The notes under the pieces: generated by a model | Told to the model about the DNA's origin: nothing | The model's database searches: none | What the model saw: only the letters and a program-made list of their open reading frames with translations | Made by a program: the position numbers and the translations under genes | DNA from: Actinomyces capricornis | Lineage (GTDB): Bacteria; Actinomycetota; Actinomycetes; Actinomycetales; Actinomycetaceae | DNA length: 64,000 bases | NCBI RefSeq assembly: GCF_019974135.1 | Contig: NZ_AP025017.1 | Span: 2,294,001 to 2,358,000 of the forward strand | Reading direction: 5' to 3' | Shown here: positions 37,290-44,950 of the stretch, piece by piece | How positions within the stretch are numbered: the first letter of the stretch is position 1 | Layout of the letters: each line of letters opens with the position of its first letter

Positions 37290-38660
37290 CTATCGGCGGG
37301 GCATGAGGCGCCTGGCTCCCAGGGCCCCGATCGCCAGGATGACCACGGCGGCAGCGATGTTGAGGACGGGACCTGCCAGGTAGAAGACGGCCATGGCCAG
37401 ACCCACCACTGCCAGCCCCATGAGCGGCTCCCGCGGACTGACCCTCATCCCGATCTCACCGCGAAGCCGGTAGAGCATGTAGGCGATGCCGGCGCTGTAG
37501 CCGAGCAGCGTCGAGGTGCACGCCCCGATGAGCCCCCACAGGTGGACCATGGGGAAGACGCACACCATATTGACCGCTCCAGCGATGCCGATGGCCCAGA
37601 GTGTGTCGGTATTCCGATCGATCGCATAGAAGATGTTGACCAGGAAGTTCGAGTAGCCGCTGAGGGTCGATACCGCCAGGGCGAAGGGGATGACTGCCAG
37701 TGCCGCGGCGTACTGGGGAGCGACGACCCAGGGGAAGGCCGCCTTGAGCACTGGGATGAGAAGCGCCAGCCCCAGCAGCAGGGCGGTGGCGTAGGCCCCG
37801 GCGGCGCGGGAGAAGAAGCGGCTGTGCTCCCGGGATCGCTCGAAGGCCAGGTCCTGCCAGGCGTAGGTCATCGCCGTGATCACCAGCATCATGACGGCGC
37901 CGAAGCGCATGGCGATGGCGAACAGGCCGTTGTGGGCCAGGTCCAGGACCGCCCCCACCACGGCGCGGTTCAGGGAGTTGATCGTCCAGTAGACCAGCGC
38001 ATTGAGGCCCACGGGGATGGCCAGGACGAGCATGGCCCGGGCTGCGGGCCACACCCCCCAGCGCCAGGAGGATGAGAGCATCCGGCGCCCCACCCCGGCC
38101 CGCACCTCGACGTAGATGATCTCGCACAGGTAGGCCACGATGGTCGAGACGTACAGGGCGCGGAAGTCCCAGTCCAGGCCCACCAGGAGCAGGATGTTCA
38201 TCCCCATCATCACCACCGAGGCCAGCACCCCGGAGAAGGCGTAGTCCCAGTTGCGGCGCAGGCCCCGGCAGGCGTGCTTGTAGACGTACTCGATGTTCTG
38301 CACGATGCCCAGGCAGGCGATGAGCCCCAGGTAGCGGATATCGAGCAGGAGCGCGGCGGCGATCCCGAGCAGGACGTAGACGATCGTGGAGCCCAGGAAG
38401 ACCAGGGCGCCGGCCTGCAGGGCGCGGACCTGATCATGCTGGCTCTTGTACATCCGCCGCAGGATGACGACCCAGATGTTGAGGAACAGCGACTCGCACA
38501 CCACCGTCAGGTAGGTCACGCTCAGGTCGTAGTAGCCGAAGTCCTGCGGTGGGACCACCGCCGTGTAGAGCGGCAGCATGACGAAGGCGATGAGCTTGGA
38601 CAGCACCGTGCCCAGGACGAAGATCCCCGAGTTCTTCAGGAAGGTCCACAGCGATCCCAT
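37290..38660 (-). CDS. Wzx-like polysaccharide flippase
   Basis: A 456-residue MOP/MATE-superfamily membrane protein with about 12-14 hydrophobic helices, starting LWTFLKNSGIFVLGTVLSKL, the usual first helix of Wzx/oligosaccharide flippases. It is expected to move undecaprenyl-diphosphate-linked repeat units across the membrane. Its ATG overlaps the stop of the upstream glycosyltransferase gene by one base (TGATG), so it is the last gene of the degT-wzy-GT-wzx unit. A Wzy-like polymerase and a Wzz-like protein in the same locus support a Wzx/Wzy-type pathway. Confidence 0.9.
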   Translation of the reverse strand: MGSLWTFLKNSGIFVLGTVLSKLIAFVMLPLYTAVVPPQDFGYYDLSVTYLTVVCESLFLNIWVVILRRMYKSQHDQVRALQAGALVFLGSTIVYVLLGIAAALLLDIRYLGLIACLGIVQNIEYVYKHACRGLRRNWDYAFSGVLASVVMMGMNILLLVGLDWDFRALYVSTIVAYLCEIIYVEVRAGVGRRMLSSSWRWGVWPAARAMLVLAIPVGLNALVYWTINSLNRAVVGAVLDLAHNGLFAIAMRFGAVMMLVITAMTYAWQDLAFERSREHSRFFSRAAGAYATALLLGLALLIPVLKAAFPWVVAPQYAAALAVIPFALAVSTLSGYSNFLVNIFYAIDRNTDTLWAIGIAGAVNMVCVFPMVHLWGLIGACTSTLLGYSAGIAYMLYRLRGEIGMRVSPREPLMGLAVVGLAMAVFYLAGPVLNIAAAVVILAIGALGARRLMPRR

Positions 38661-39805
38661 CAGGAGCCCGCCGTCTCATCGCAGCGGAGCAGGCGCTCGA
38701 AGCGGGCCAGTGCGGTGGCCGTATCGAAGGCGGAGCCGGCAATGGCGTTGGGCCCGCGGGCATGCGCGGAGCCCGCCAGCTCGGTGATGCGCTGGGCCCA
38801 CGGCTGGGGGCCCCGGGCCAGGTCGAGGACCTCGACCTGGCCGCCGACGCGGGCGCTGGCGCTGACCGCCTGGGACATCAGCAGCGGCAGGCCCGCGGCC
38901 TGCGCCTCCAGGGCCGTGTAGGGCAGCCCCTCGAAGGTGGAGGGCAGGATCATGACATCGGCGCCCTGGAGCAGGTCGGCCACATCCGAGCGTGCCCCCA
39001 GGAAGCTGACCGAGCGGCTCAGCCCGGCCTGCTCCACGCGCTGGCGCAGGTCCTGGGCGTAGGGGCCCTGGCCGCACAGGAGCAGATGGGCATCGGTGCC
39101 CATCTGGCGCAGGTGGGACATGATGCCCAGGTCGAAGACGTGGTTCTTGGCCGGCCCCAGCCTGGCCACATGGATGATGGCGGTGGTCTGCGGGTCCAGG
39201 CCCAGCTCGGCGCGCACCCGCTGGCGCCGCACCGGGTCGAAGGTGAAGGGGCGGGGGTCGAAGATGTTGGGCACGAAGGTCCACGGCGAGGAGCCGAAGA
39301 ACCACTGGGCCGCCTCCGCCGAGCAGGCGTAGCGGCGGTTGGCGCACCCGCCCACCAGAGGGCGCTGGAGATGGTGCAGGACGCCGGAGATCCGCCCCGA
39401 CATGTTGGCCGAGGAGTGGGAGTGCAGGATCCGCACCGGCACCCCTGCCCGGCGCGCCGCCACCAGGGGCTCCAGGGAGTTGACCACCGTCTGGTGGAGC
39501 CATACCGCGTGGAAGCGGCCCTGGCGCACCACGCGGTTGACCGCCCGCAGATGCGCCAGCGGGTGGCCGCGCCTGTCGGGCACCCGCACGATCCGGGCCC
39601 CGCCGGCCCGCAGCTCCTCGGCGTGGGCGATGGTGTCGCGGTCGGTGAGGAAGGTGAAGTCGTACCTGTCCTTGAGCAGGCGGAAGGCGGAGAGGATGAA
39701 GGCCTCCTTGCCCCCCTCATTGGCGGTCATGCCCCCGACGAGGACGGCGGGGCGCTGGGCGGCATCCTGGGGGGAGGCTCCTACCACGGATTGTTCCTTC
39801 TTCAT
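38660..39805 (-). CDS. GT4-type glycosyltransferase
   Basis: A 381-residue GT-B enzyme of the GT4 type. The N-domain has VLVGGMTANEGGKEAFILS (glycine-rich start) and VRILHSHSSANMS. The C-domain has HVARLGPAKNHVFDLGIM, LLCGQGPY and the donor-binding PSTFEGLPYTALEAQAAGLP, equivalent to the family E-x7-E pattern. Cytoplasmic; donor and acceptor sugars unknown. ATG 39805 is chosen for MKKEQSV; a GTG at 39853 would add 16 residues with no better Shine-Dalgarno. It lies 56 bp after the polymerase gene and overlaps the flippase start. Confidence 0.88.
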   Translation of the reverse strand: MKKEQSVVGASPQDAAQRPAVLVGGMTANEGGKEAFILSAFRLLKDRYDFTFLTDRDTIAHAEELRAGGARIVRVPDRRGHPLAHLRAVNRVVRQGRFHAVWLHQTVVNSLEPLVAARRAGVPVRILHSHSSANMSGRISGVLHHLQRPLVGGCANRRYACSAEAAQWFFGSSPWTFVPNIFDPRPFTFDPVRRQRVRAELGLDPQTTAIIHVARLGPAKNHVFDLGIMSHLRQMGTDAHLLLCGQGPYAQDLRQRVEQAGLSRSVSFLGARSDVADLLQGADVMILPSTFEGLPYTALEAQAAGLPLLMSQAVSASARVGGQVEVLDLARGPQPWAQRITELAGSAHARGPNAIAGSAFDTATALARFERLLRCDETAGS

Positions 39806-39861
39806 ATGCGACGGGTCGGGACGGGGCGCCGGTGGGGTCCACGCGAGGGGCACGGCCGGGC

Positions 39862-41478
39862 TCAGGGGGCCGACGGCGGCCCGGGGGAGCGGCCCGGCAG
39901 GGCCGCGAGGGCACTCCTGCGCGGGGCGGGGTCACGGGGGCGGGTGAGGATCTGCACGCCGTAGGAGATGACCATGATGGCCGCGATGGCGGTGAAGGCC
40001 ATGATCGTCGTCGGCTCGACCAGGACGCCGATGAAGTCCGAGGCGGGGCCGCGCGGGATCCAGATGAGGGAGGGCACGATGAGCATGCGCAGGCAGTTGG
40101 ACCACGGCGTGGCCGAGCCCAGGCCGTCGACGTACCGCAGGACCGCGCCCACGACGGCGCTGACCGCCACGACCCCCAGCATGCCGTACTGGACGTAGCC
40201 CTCGGCCAGGAAGGAGGTTCCGGTGCTCACGCCGCTGACATAGGCGTTCTCCCCCAGGGCGATGCGCGACAGGGAGTGCGACAGGGAGCCGCCGATCTCG
40301 GCCCGCTCCAGGGAGTTGCCCTGGAGCTGGGGGTAGCCCAAGAGGCGCCCCACCAGGCCGTAGTGGGCGAAGTAGGCCAGGTAGAACTGCTCGGGGAGGC
40401 GGTGGCCGAAGACGACGACATTGTCGATGACCCTGACCGAGACGCCCTGGTTGTAGAAGAACTCCAGCAGTGAGGAGGACGAGCCGCGCCCGCGCACGTT
40501 CTCCATGGCGGTGAACAGGAAGGCCATGGCGGCGGTGCCCACTGCGATGACGGTGGCCCGGCGGCGGGTGACCCAGCCCTGGTCGGGGTCGAGTTTATTG
40601 CGCAGGATGACGTAGCACACCATGATGATGGCGAAGACGGTGAACTCCCGGCGCACCCCCATGAGCAGGTAGAGGCCCTTGATGGAGGTCAGCGCCACCG
40701 TGGGCAGGATCATCTGGCGCTGGGAGGGCATGGTGGCCAGGAAGACCAGGTAGGCCACGAAGGCGACCTCGGAGCTGTAGGTCCCCAGCAGGTGCACGAT
40801 CCCGCTGTTCTGGGTGATGTACTCGGTGGTGTACAGGGACTGGTAGCCGGCGATCCCGGTGCGCGCGATGGTCGAGACCAGCCAGAAGGCGCTGAAGGGG
40901 AAGGTCAGGAGCACCACGAGCAGGGAGGCCAGCCTCAGGCGCACCGGCTCCCCGCCCCGGGGCCTGGCCCGTTGGAGGCGGGCGATCCGCACCCCGGCCC
41001 GGCCCAGCAGCCCCCGCAGGCGCGCGGCCGCGGCGGCCAGGGGGAAGGTCGCCATGCCCGCCAGGACGTACCCCACGGCCGAGAAGGTCAGTCCCACGTA
41101 GAGGATCTCAATGGTCCGGGGCAGCGCCGCGGGCTCGGCGTGCCCGGACTGGTAGTCGAAGATCCGCTCCAGGGTGGCCTGGCACAGCATCAGGATGAAG
41201 AAGGAGACGAGGTAGCCGCCGAAGAAGACCGGCCGGGACCTGGTCAGCACGCAGTACAGGAAGAGGTTGAGCCACACGGCCACGAGCAGGGCCCAGGGCC
41301 AGTCGCACTCGCTCCACAGCACCAGCACCAGGAGGGTGAGGTTGCTCAGGATCACCGGCAGCACCCGTTGCCGGTGCGGTGCGGTGCGCAGGCGCCGGTC
41401 CTCCCGCCTCCCGGTGAGGCGGGAGGACCGGCGTCCCCGGGCCGGGTGACCGGCAAGGGTGGAGGGCAGTGCGCTCAT
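39862..41478 (-). CDS. Wzy-like polysaccharide polymerase
   Basis: A 538-residue membrane protein with about 11-12 helices and one large extracytoplasmic-type loop region between about 300 and 420, as in O-antigen/capsule polymerases. The segment MGVRREFTVFAIIMVCYVIL, an Arg-bearing loop before a helix, resembles Wzy proteins of Gram-positives. Weak sequence conservation makes Wzy calls depend on topology and context; here the flippase, glycosyltransferase and Wzz-like neighbours all agree. The ATG (41476-41478) overlaps the aminotransferase stop as ATGA. Confidence 0.78.
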   Translation of the reverse strand: MSALPSTLAGHPARGRRSSRLTGRREDRRLRTAPHRQRVLPVILSNLTLLVLVLWSECDWPWALLVAVWLNLFLYCVLTRSRPVFFGGYLVSFFILMLCQATLERIFDYQSGHAEPAALPRTIEILYVGLTFSAVGYVLAGMATFPLAAAAARLRGLLGRAGVRIARLQRARPRGGEPVRLRLASLLVVLLTFPFSAFWLVSTIARTGIAGYQSLYTTEYITQNSGIVHLLGTYSSEVAFVAYLVFLATMPSQRQMILPTVALTSIKGLYLLMGVRREFTVFAIIMVCYVILRNKLDPDQGWVTRRRATVIAVGTAAMAFLFTAMENVRGRGSSSSLLEFFYNQGVSVRVIDNVVVFGHRLPEQFYLAYFAHYGLVGRLLGYPQLQGNSLERAEIGGSLSHSLSRIALGENAYVSGVSTGTSFLAEGYVQYGMLGVVAVSAVVGAVLRYVDGLGSATPWSNCLRMLIVPSLIWIPRGPASDFIGVLVEPTTIMAFTAIAAIMVISYGVQILTRPRDPAPRRSALAALPGRSPGPPSAP

Positions 41479-42686
41479 GAGACCTCGGCCAGGCACTCGC
41501 GGCCGGCCTGGCAGACGCGCTCGACGTCGTCGTCGGTCAGGGCCATGTGCAGGGGCAGGGTGACCTCGGTGGCGTAGAAGCCGACGGCGTTGGGCGTCGC
41601 CTCGGGGCACAGGCCGAGCCCGGCGTAGGCACTGAGCATCGGCAGGGGCTTGTAGTGGACATTGGTGGACACGCCCCGGCGGCGCATGGCCTCGATGAAG
41701 GCGTTGCGCTCCTCGACTCCAGCCACGGGCAGGGAGGCGATGGCCAGATGCCCGCTGGAGCGCACGCCGGGCGCCTCATGCGCCAGCACGGTGATGCCGA
41801 TGTCCTCCAGCCCGCTGCGGTAGGCCTCCACCACGCTCAGGCGCCGCTGGATCATGGACTCGTAGCGGCCCAGCTGGGACAGGCCCAGGGCGGCCAGGAC
41901 ATCGGGCATATTGGCCTTGCCGCCCAGGATCTCGACGTCGTACTCCCAGGAGGCCCCGGTCATCTTGGCCAGGGCGTCCTTGGACTGCCCGTGCAGGGAC
42001 AGCAGGCGGATGGATCGCTCCAGGGCCTGCGGGTCCGTGGGCAGGCCGGCGCGCCACTGCAGGGCCCCGCCCTCGGCGGTGGTGAGGTTCTTGACCGCGT
42101 GGAAGGAGAAGGCCGTCAGATCGGAGATGGTGCCCGCATGGTCCTGGGCCAGGCGGCCGCCCAGGGAGTGGGCGCCGTCGGCGATGAGGACGGGGCGGCC
42201 CAGCTCCCCCGCCAGGGCGCTGGAGGTGGCCTGCGTGGGCGGCAGTGCCTCCAGGGCGCGGGCCAGGGGGCGGGTGTCGAAGGGGATGCCGGCCAGGTCG
42301 ACGGTGATGACGGCCTTGGTGCGCTCGGTGACGGCCCGGAGGATCCCCTCGGTCGAGGGCAGGCAGGAGCCGGGCTCGGTGTCCACCAGGACGATGCGGG
42401 CGCCCACGCGGCGTACCACCGAGGCGCTGGCGGTGTAGGTGTAGGCCGGGACGATGACCTCGTCGCCGGGGCCCACCCCGCTCAGGCGCAGGGCGATCTC
42501 CAGGCCGGCGGTGGCCGAGTTGAGCACGACCGTTCCCGCGGCCCCGGTGTAGCGGGTCAGGGCCTGCTCGAAGTCGCGCCCCACCGGCCCGGAGGTGATC
42601 CAGCCCGAGCGCAGCACCGCTACGACGGCCTCGATGTCCTCCTCGGTGATGACCGGAGGGGAGAAGGGGATCATGGCGTTGCTCAT
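41475..42686 (-). CDS. DegT/DnrJ/EryC1-type sugar aminotransferase
   Basis: A 403-residue PLP enzyme that aminates a keto-sugar nucleotide. Motifs: IPFSPPVITEEDIEAVVAVL and SGWITSGP at the N-terminus, PAYTYTASASVV, the PLP phosphate contacts in DGAHSLGG, the Schiff-base Lys in FSFHAVKNLTTAEGGAL, and NVHYKPLPML near the C-terminus. With the membrane dehydratase of the same locus, the likely reaction is conversion of a UDP-4-keto-6-deoxy-HexNAc to the 4-amino sugar, as PglE does. ATG 42686 has GAGGA six bases upstream. It begins the degT-wzy-GT-wzx unit, cut off from the Wzz-like gene by an opposite-strand gene, so it needs its own promoter in 42687-42900. Confidence 0.92.
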   Translation of the reverse strand: MSNAMIPFSPPVITEEDIEAVVAVLRSGWITSGPVGRDFEQALTRYTGAAGTVVLNSATAGLEIALRLSGVGPGDEVIVPAYTYTASASVVRRVGARIVLVDTEPGSCLPSTEGILRAVTERTKAVITVDLAGIPFDTRPLARALEALPPTQATSSALAGELGRPVLIADGAHSLGGRLAQDHAGTISDLTAFSFHAVKNLTTAEGGALQWRAGLPTDPQALERSIRLLSLHGQSKDALAKMTGASWEYDVEILGGKANMPDVLAALGLSQLGRYESMIQRRLSVVEAYRSGLEDIGITVLAHEAPGVRSSGHLAIASLPVAGVEERNAFIEAMRRRGVSTNVHYKPLPMLSAYAGLGLCPEATPNAVGFYATEVTLPLHMALTDDDVERVCQAGRECLAEVS

Positions 42687-42902
42687 CTGGAGTCCTCGTC
42701 GTGGTGGTTGATGCCGGTCAGGGGCTGCCCGGGGGCGCTGGGCAGGCGCCACCCGCGGCAGTGATGCGAGTTACGGGGCGCGGCGGTATCGATCGGGTAT
42801 CCACGATCTCCTGCGCCCCGAGCGCGCCGTAGTCTTAGCCCAGCGTCCATCGGGCCGATTCGCGAGCCCCGGACATATGTGGCAAGAAGGACACAGTCGA
42901 CC

Positions 42903-43001
42903 ATGAGCGAACAGGCACTCCCCACCACCGTCAGCGCGCGCAGCGCCGACAGCCCGGTCCGCACCGCCCCGCGGGGCGCGGCATGCGGGGCACTGCGGTG
43001 A
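42903..43001 (+). CDS. Short ORF coupled to the unknown gene at 42998
   Basis: A 32-codon frame from ATG 42903, preceded by AAGAAGGAC, ending in TGA 42999-43001, which overlaps GTG 42998 of the next frame (GTGA). Codons are GC3-rich like real genes here, with many Ala, Ser and Thr. Two readings fit: a leader peptide translationally coupled to the downstream gene, or the true N-terminus of that gene separated by a frameshift. Confidence 0.35.
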   Translation: MSEQALPTTVSARSADSPVRTAPRGAACGALR

Positions 43002-43531
43002 GGGTCTTCCCGATGCGCTCCTCGGCCCGGGTGCGCCGCGAGGCCGACGCCGAGCTGCGACTCGACCCGCGTCCGGCCCCACCGCTGGTGCCCAGCAGGC
43101 CACTGCGCAGGGCGGAGCGTACCTTCACCGTACTGGCCATCGGCGTCGGCGATCCGGGCACCACCGCGCATCCCGCCATGGACGCCCTCATGGAGGCCGC
43201 TCAGACGCTGCGGATGCTCGGCATCGATGTGCGCATCCGCACCAGCGCGACCCTGTCCGAGGGCTCCTGGCAGTCGCAGCTGGGCTGGGCGCAGGCCCTG
43301 GTCATCGTCACCGATGGCCAGGAGGGCCCGGCCGGCCCCAGCGTCATGGACCTGGCGATGCGCGTGAGCCAGCACGTGATCGTCTGCGACCCCCAGGTCG
43401 CCCAGCGCACGGTCCTGCGGATGAAGGGCGAGCGCCGTATCGATGTGCTGGATCGGGTCGATGCCACGAGCATCGCCCTGTGCTGGCTGGAGACCGGCGT
43501 GGGGGACCAGCGCGAGCCCCGCGGCCAGTGA
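42998..43531 (+). CDS. Unknown protein on the opposite strand of the polysaccharide locus
   Basis: About 177 residues, no family recognised. An Arg-rich N-terminus (RSSARVRREADAELRLDPRP) is followed by an alternating strand/helix region: TFTVLAIGVGDPG, a helix with MDALMEAAQTLRMLG, IDVRIRTSA, ALVIVTDGQEGPAGPS, then HVIVCDPQVAQRTVLRMKG and DATSIALCWLE. This looks like a small Rossmann-type or flavodoxin-like alpha/beta fold. Codon use is strongly GC3-biased, and the opposite frames look like antisense noise, so the gene is probably real. It lies between the Wzz-like gene and the aminotransferase gene, both on the other strand, and breaks that operon in two. Start is uncertain: GTG 42998, ATG 42983 or ATG 43013. 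Confidence 0.6.
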   Translation: MRVFPMRSSARVRREADAELRLDPRPAPPLVPSRPLRRAERTFTVLAIGVGDPGTTAHPAMDALMEAAQTLRMLGIDVRIRTSATLSEGSWQSQLGWAQALVIVTDGQEGPAGPSVMDLAMRVSQHVIVCDPQVAQRTVLRMKGERRIDVLDRVDATSIALCWLETGVGDQREPRGQ

Positions 43532-43580
43532 GACGGGGCGCCTGGGGGAGGCCAGAGGGCTCAGGGGGCGGCCGTCCACC

Positions 43581-44897
43581 TCAGGCCGCCTCGTTGAAGT
43601 CCCCGTAGCGCAGGCGGTCCAGCGCGGAGGAGGGGGCGTCGTTGAGGATGACGCCGCTGAGCTCGCCGTGGCCCTCCCCGCCGTCCTGGTCCGCCTGGGA
43701 GCCCAGCGCCTCGACGGCCTGGGCCAGCTGGTCGGCGGTCGTGTGCTTGAACAGGGCGACCATGACGATGCGCTCGACCAGTCGCGACAGGATGAGCCCC
43801 TCGGCCCCCGGGTGCAGGGCGGGTCCGGCAATGATGACGCAGCGGTCGCGCGACAGGATCGCCAGGGCCTCCTCCATCCGCGGTGAGGCCAGGAAGGCGG
43901 CCGGATCCGAGGCATGGCCCGCCCTCATCACCAGCAGTCCGGGCACCCCGGAGGGGGAGACGGCCTCGTTGAGGCGCTTGGAGCCCGAGAGGACCTCGGC
44001 CAGGCCGGCCTCCGAGGAGCCGCCCTCGCCGGTGCTTATCCGGGCGTCGACCAGGACGGTCTGCTGACCGGCCAGAGCAGTGGCCCGCGCCAGCTCCGAG
44101 GCGACCTTCCAGGTCCCGGCCTCACCGGTGGCCGAGGCCACCAGCACCGTGCGTGCGGGCACCCGGCCGCCCCCGGTGTAGAGGACCACCTCGCGGATGC
44201 GGCGCAGGACGGCGTCGTTGCGCTGGGCGCCACGAACGGTCAGGGCGCCCAGGGCGGTGGCGCCACTGGCCCGGGAGGCCTCCTCCAGGCTCTGGATGCG
44301 GGTGTCCATGACCGAGGCGCAGAAGGCGACGATCAGTCCGATGAGCAGCCCGCCCGCAGCCCCGATCCCCAGGTACTTCACCGCTGAGGGGCTGGTGGCG
44401 ACCCCCGACAGGGCGGCGGAGGACAGCGGCACGACGGTGACGGGGGAGGTCTCGCCCTCCAGGCCCTTGATCCGGGTGGCGGCGTGGGCGATGACCGCGT
44501 CGGCGATGTCGATGGCCTCCTGCTCGGAGTTGGCGGTGGCGGTGACGTTGATGGTCACGGTGCCGGTGACGTTGTCCGCCGTGATGTTGGAGGCCAGCTC
44601 ATTGGGGGTCATATCCAGCCCCAGGTCGTTGATGACGTCCTGGGCCAGCGTGGTGGAGGTGAAGACCGGGACGAAGGCGGTGGCCTTCTTCTCCGCCAGG
44701 GTCGCCGCGTTGGAGTAGGTCGTCGCCATGGTGTCGGCGCTGCCCACGGACACCGATACGTAGGCTCCGGCGTTGGCCGTGTAACTGGTCGGGGTCATGA
44801 AGAACAGCCCTGCGGCCACCAGCATCCCGATCGCGGGCCAGGCGATGATGGTCCCGATGCGCCGGCGCGCCAGTGCCAGAAGATCCCACAGTTCCAT
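43581..44897 (-). CDS. Wzz/CapA-type chain-length protein with degenerate kinase domain
   Basis: A 438-residue membrane protein. A first helix (about 16-35), an extracytoplasmic Wzz domain (about 40-175) and a second helix (YLGIGAAGGLLIGLIVAF, about 173-192) are followed by a cytoplasmic BY-kinase-like domain (about 240-438). In active BY-kinases this domain has Walker A (PGEGKST), Walker A' (IDxDxR) and Walker B (DxPP). Here the corresponding stretches are ATGEAGTWKVAS, VLVDARIST and CVIIAGPALH: no GKS/T and no Walker B Asp. There is also no C-terminal tyrosine cluster. It therefore probably controls chain length or assembly without kinase activity. It follows the dehydratase gene by 53 bp. 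Confidence 0.85.
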   Translation of the reverse strand: MELWDLLALARRRIGTIIAWPAIGMLVAAGLFFMTPTSYTANAGAYVSVSVGSADTMATTYSNAATLAEKKATAFVPVFTSTTLAQDVINDLGLDMTPNELASNITADNVTGTVTINVTATANSEQEAIDIADAVIAHAATRIKGLEGETSPVTVVPLSSAALSGVATSPSAVKYLGIGAAGGLLIGLIVAFCASVMDTRIQSLEEASRASGATALGALTVRGAQRNDAVLRRIREVVLYTGGGRVPARTVLVASATGEAGTWKVASELARATALAGQQTVLVDARISTGEGGSSEAGLAEVLSGSKRLNEAVSPSGVPGLLVMRAGHASDPAAFLASPRMEEALAILSRDRCVIIAGPALHPGAEGLILSRLVERIVMVALFKHTTADQLAQAVEALGSQADQDGGEGHGELSGVILNDAPSSALDRLRYGDFNEAA

Positions 44898-44950
44898 GGT
44901 CTGAATCAGCGTCCTGTCTGTGATGTCGGTTCAGTGCGGCCCTGGGCGGC

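Noticed and set aside
42683..43915. A 410-codon minus-strand frame covering the unknown plus-strand gene
   Set aside because: It overlaps both degT and wzz-like genes and has low-complexity composition. The plus-strand frame shows ordered strand/helix pattern and better codon use.
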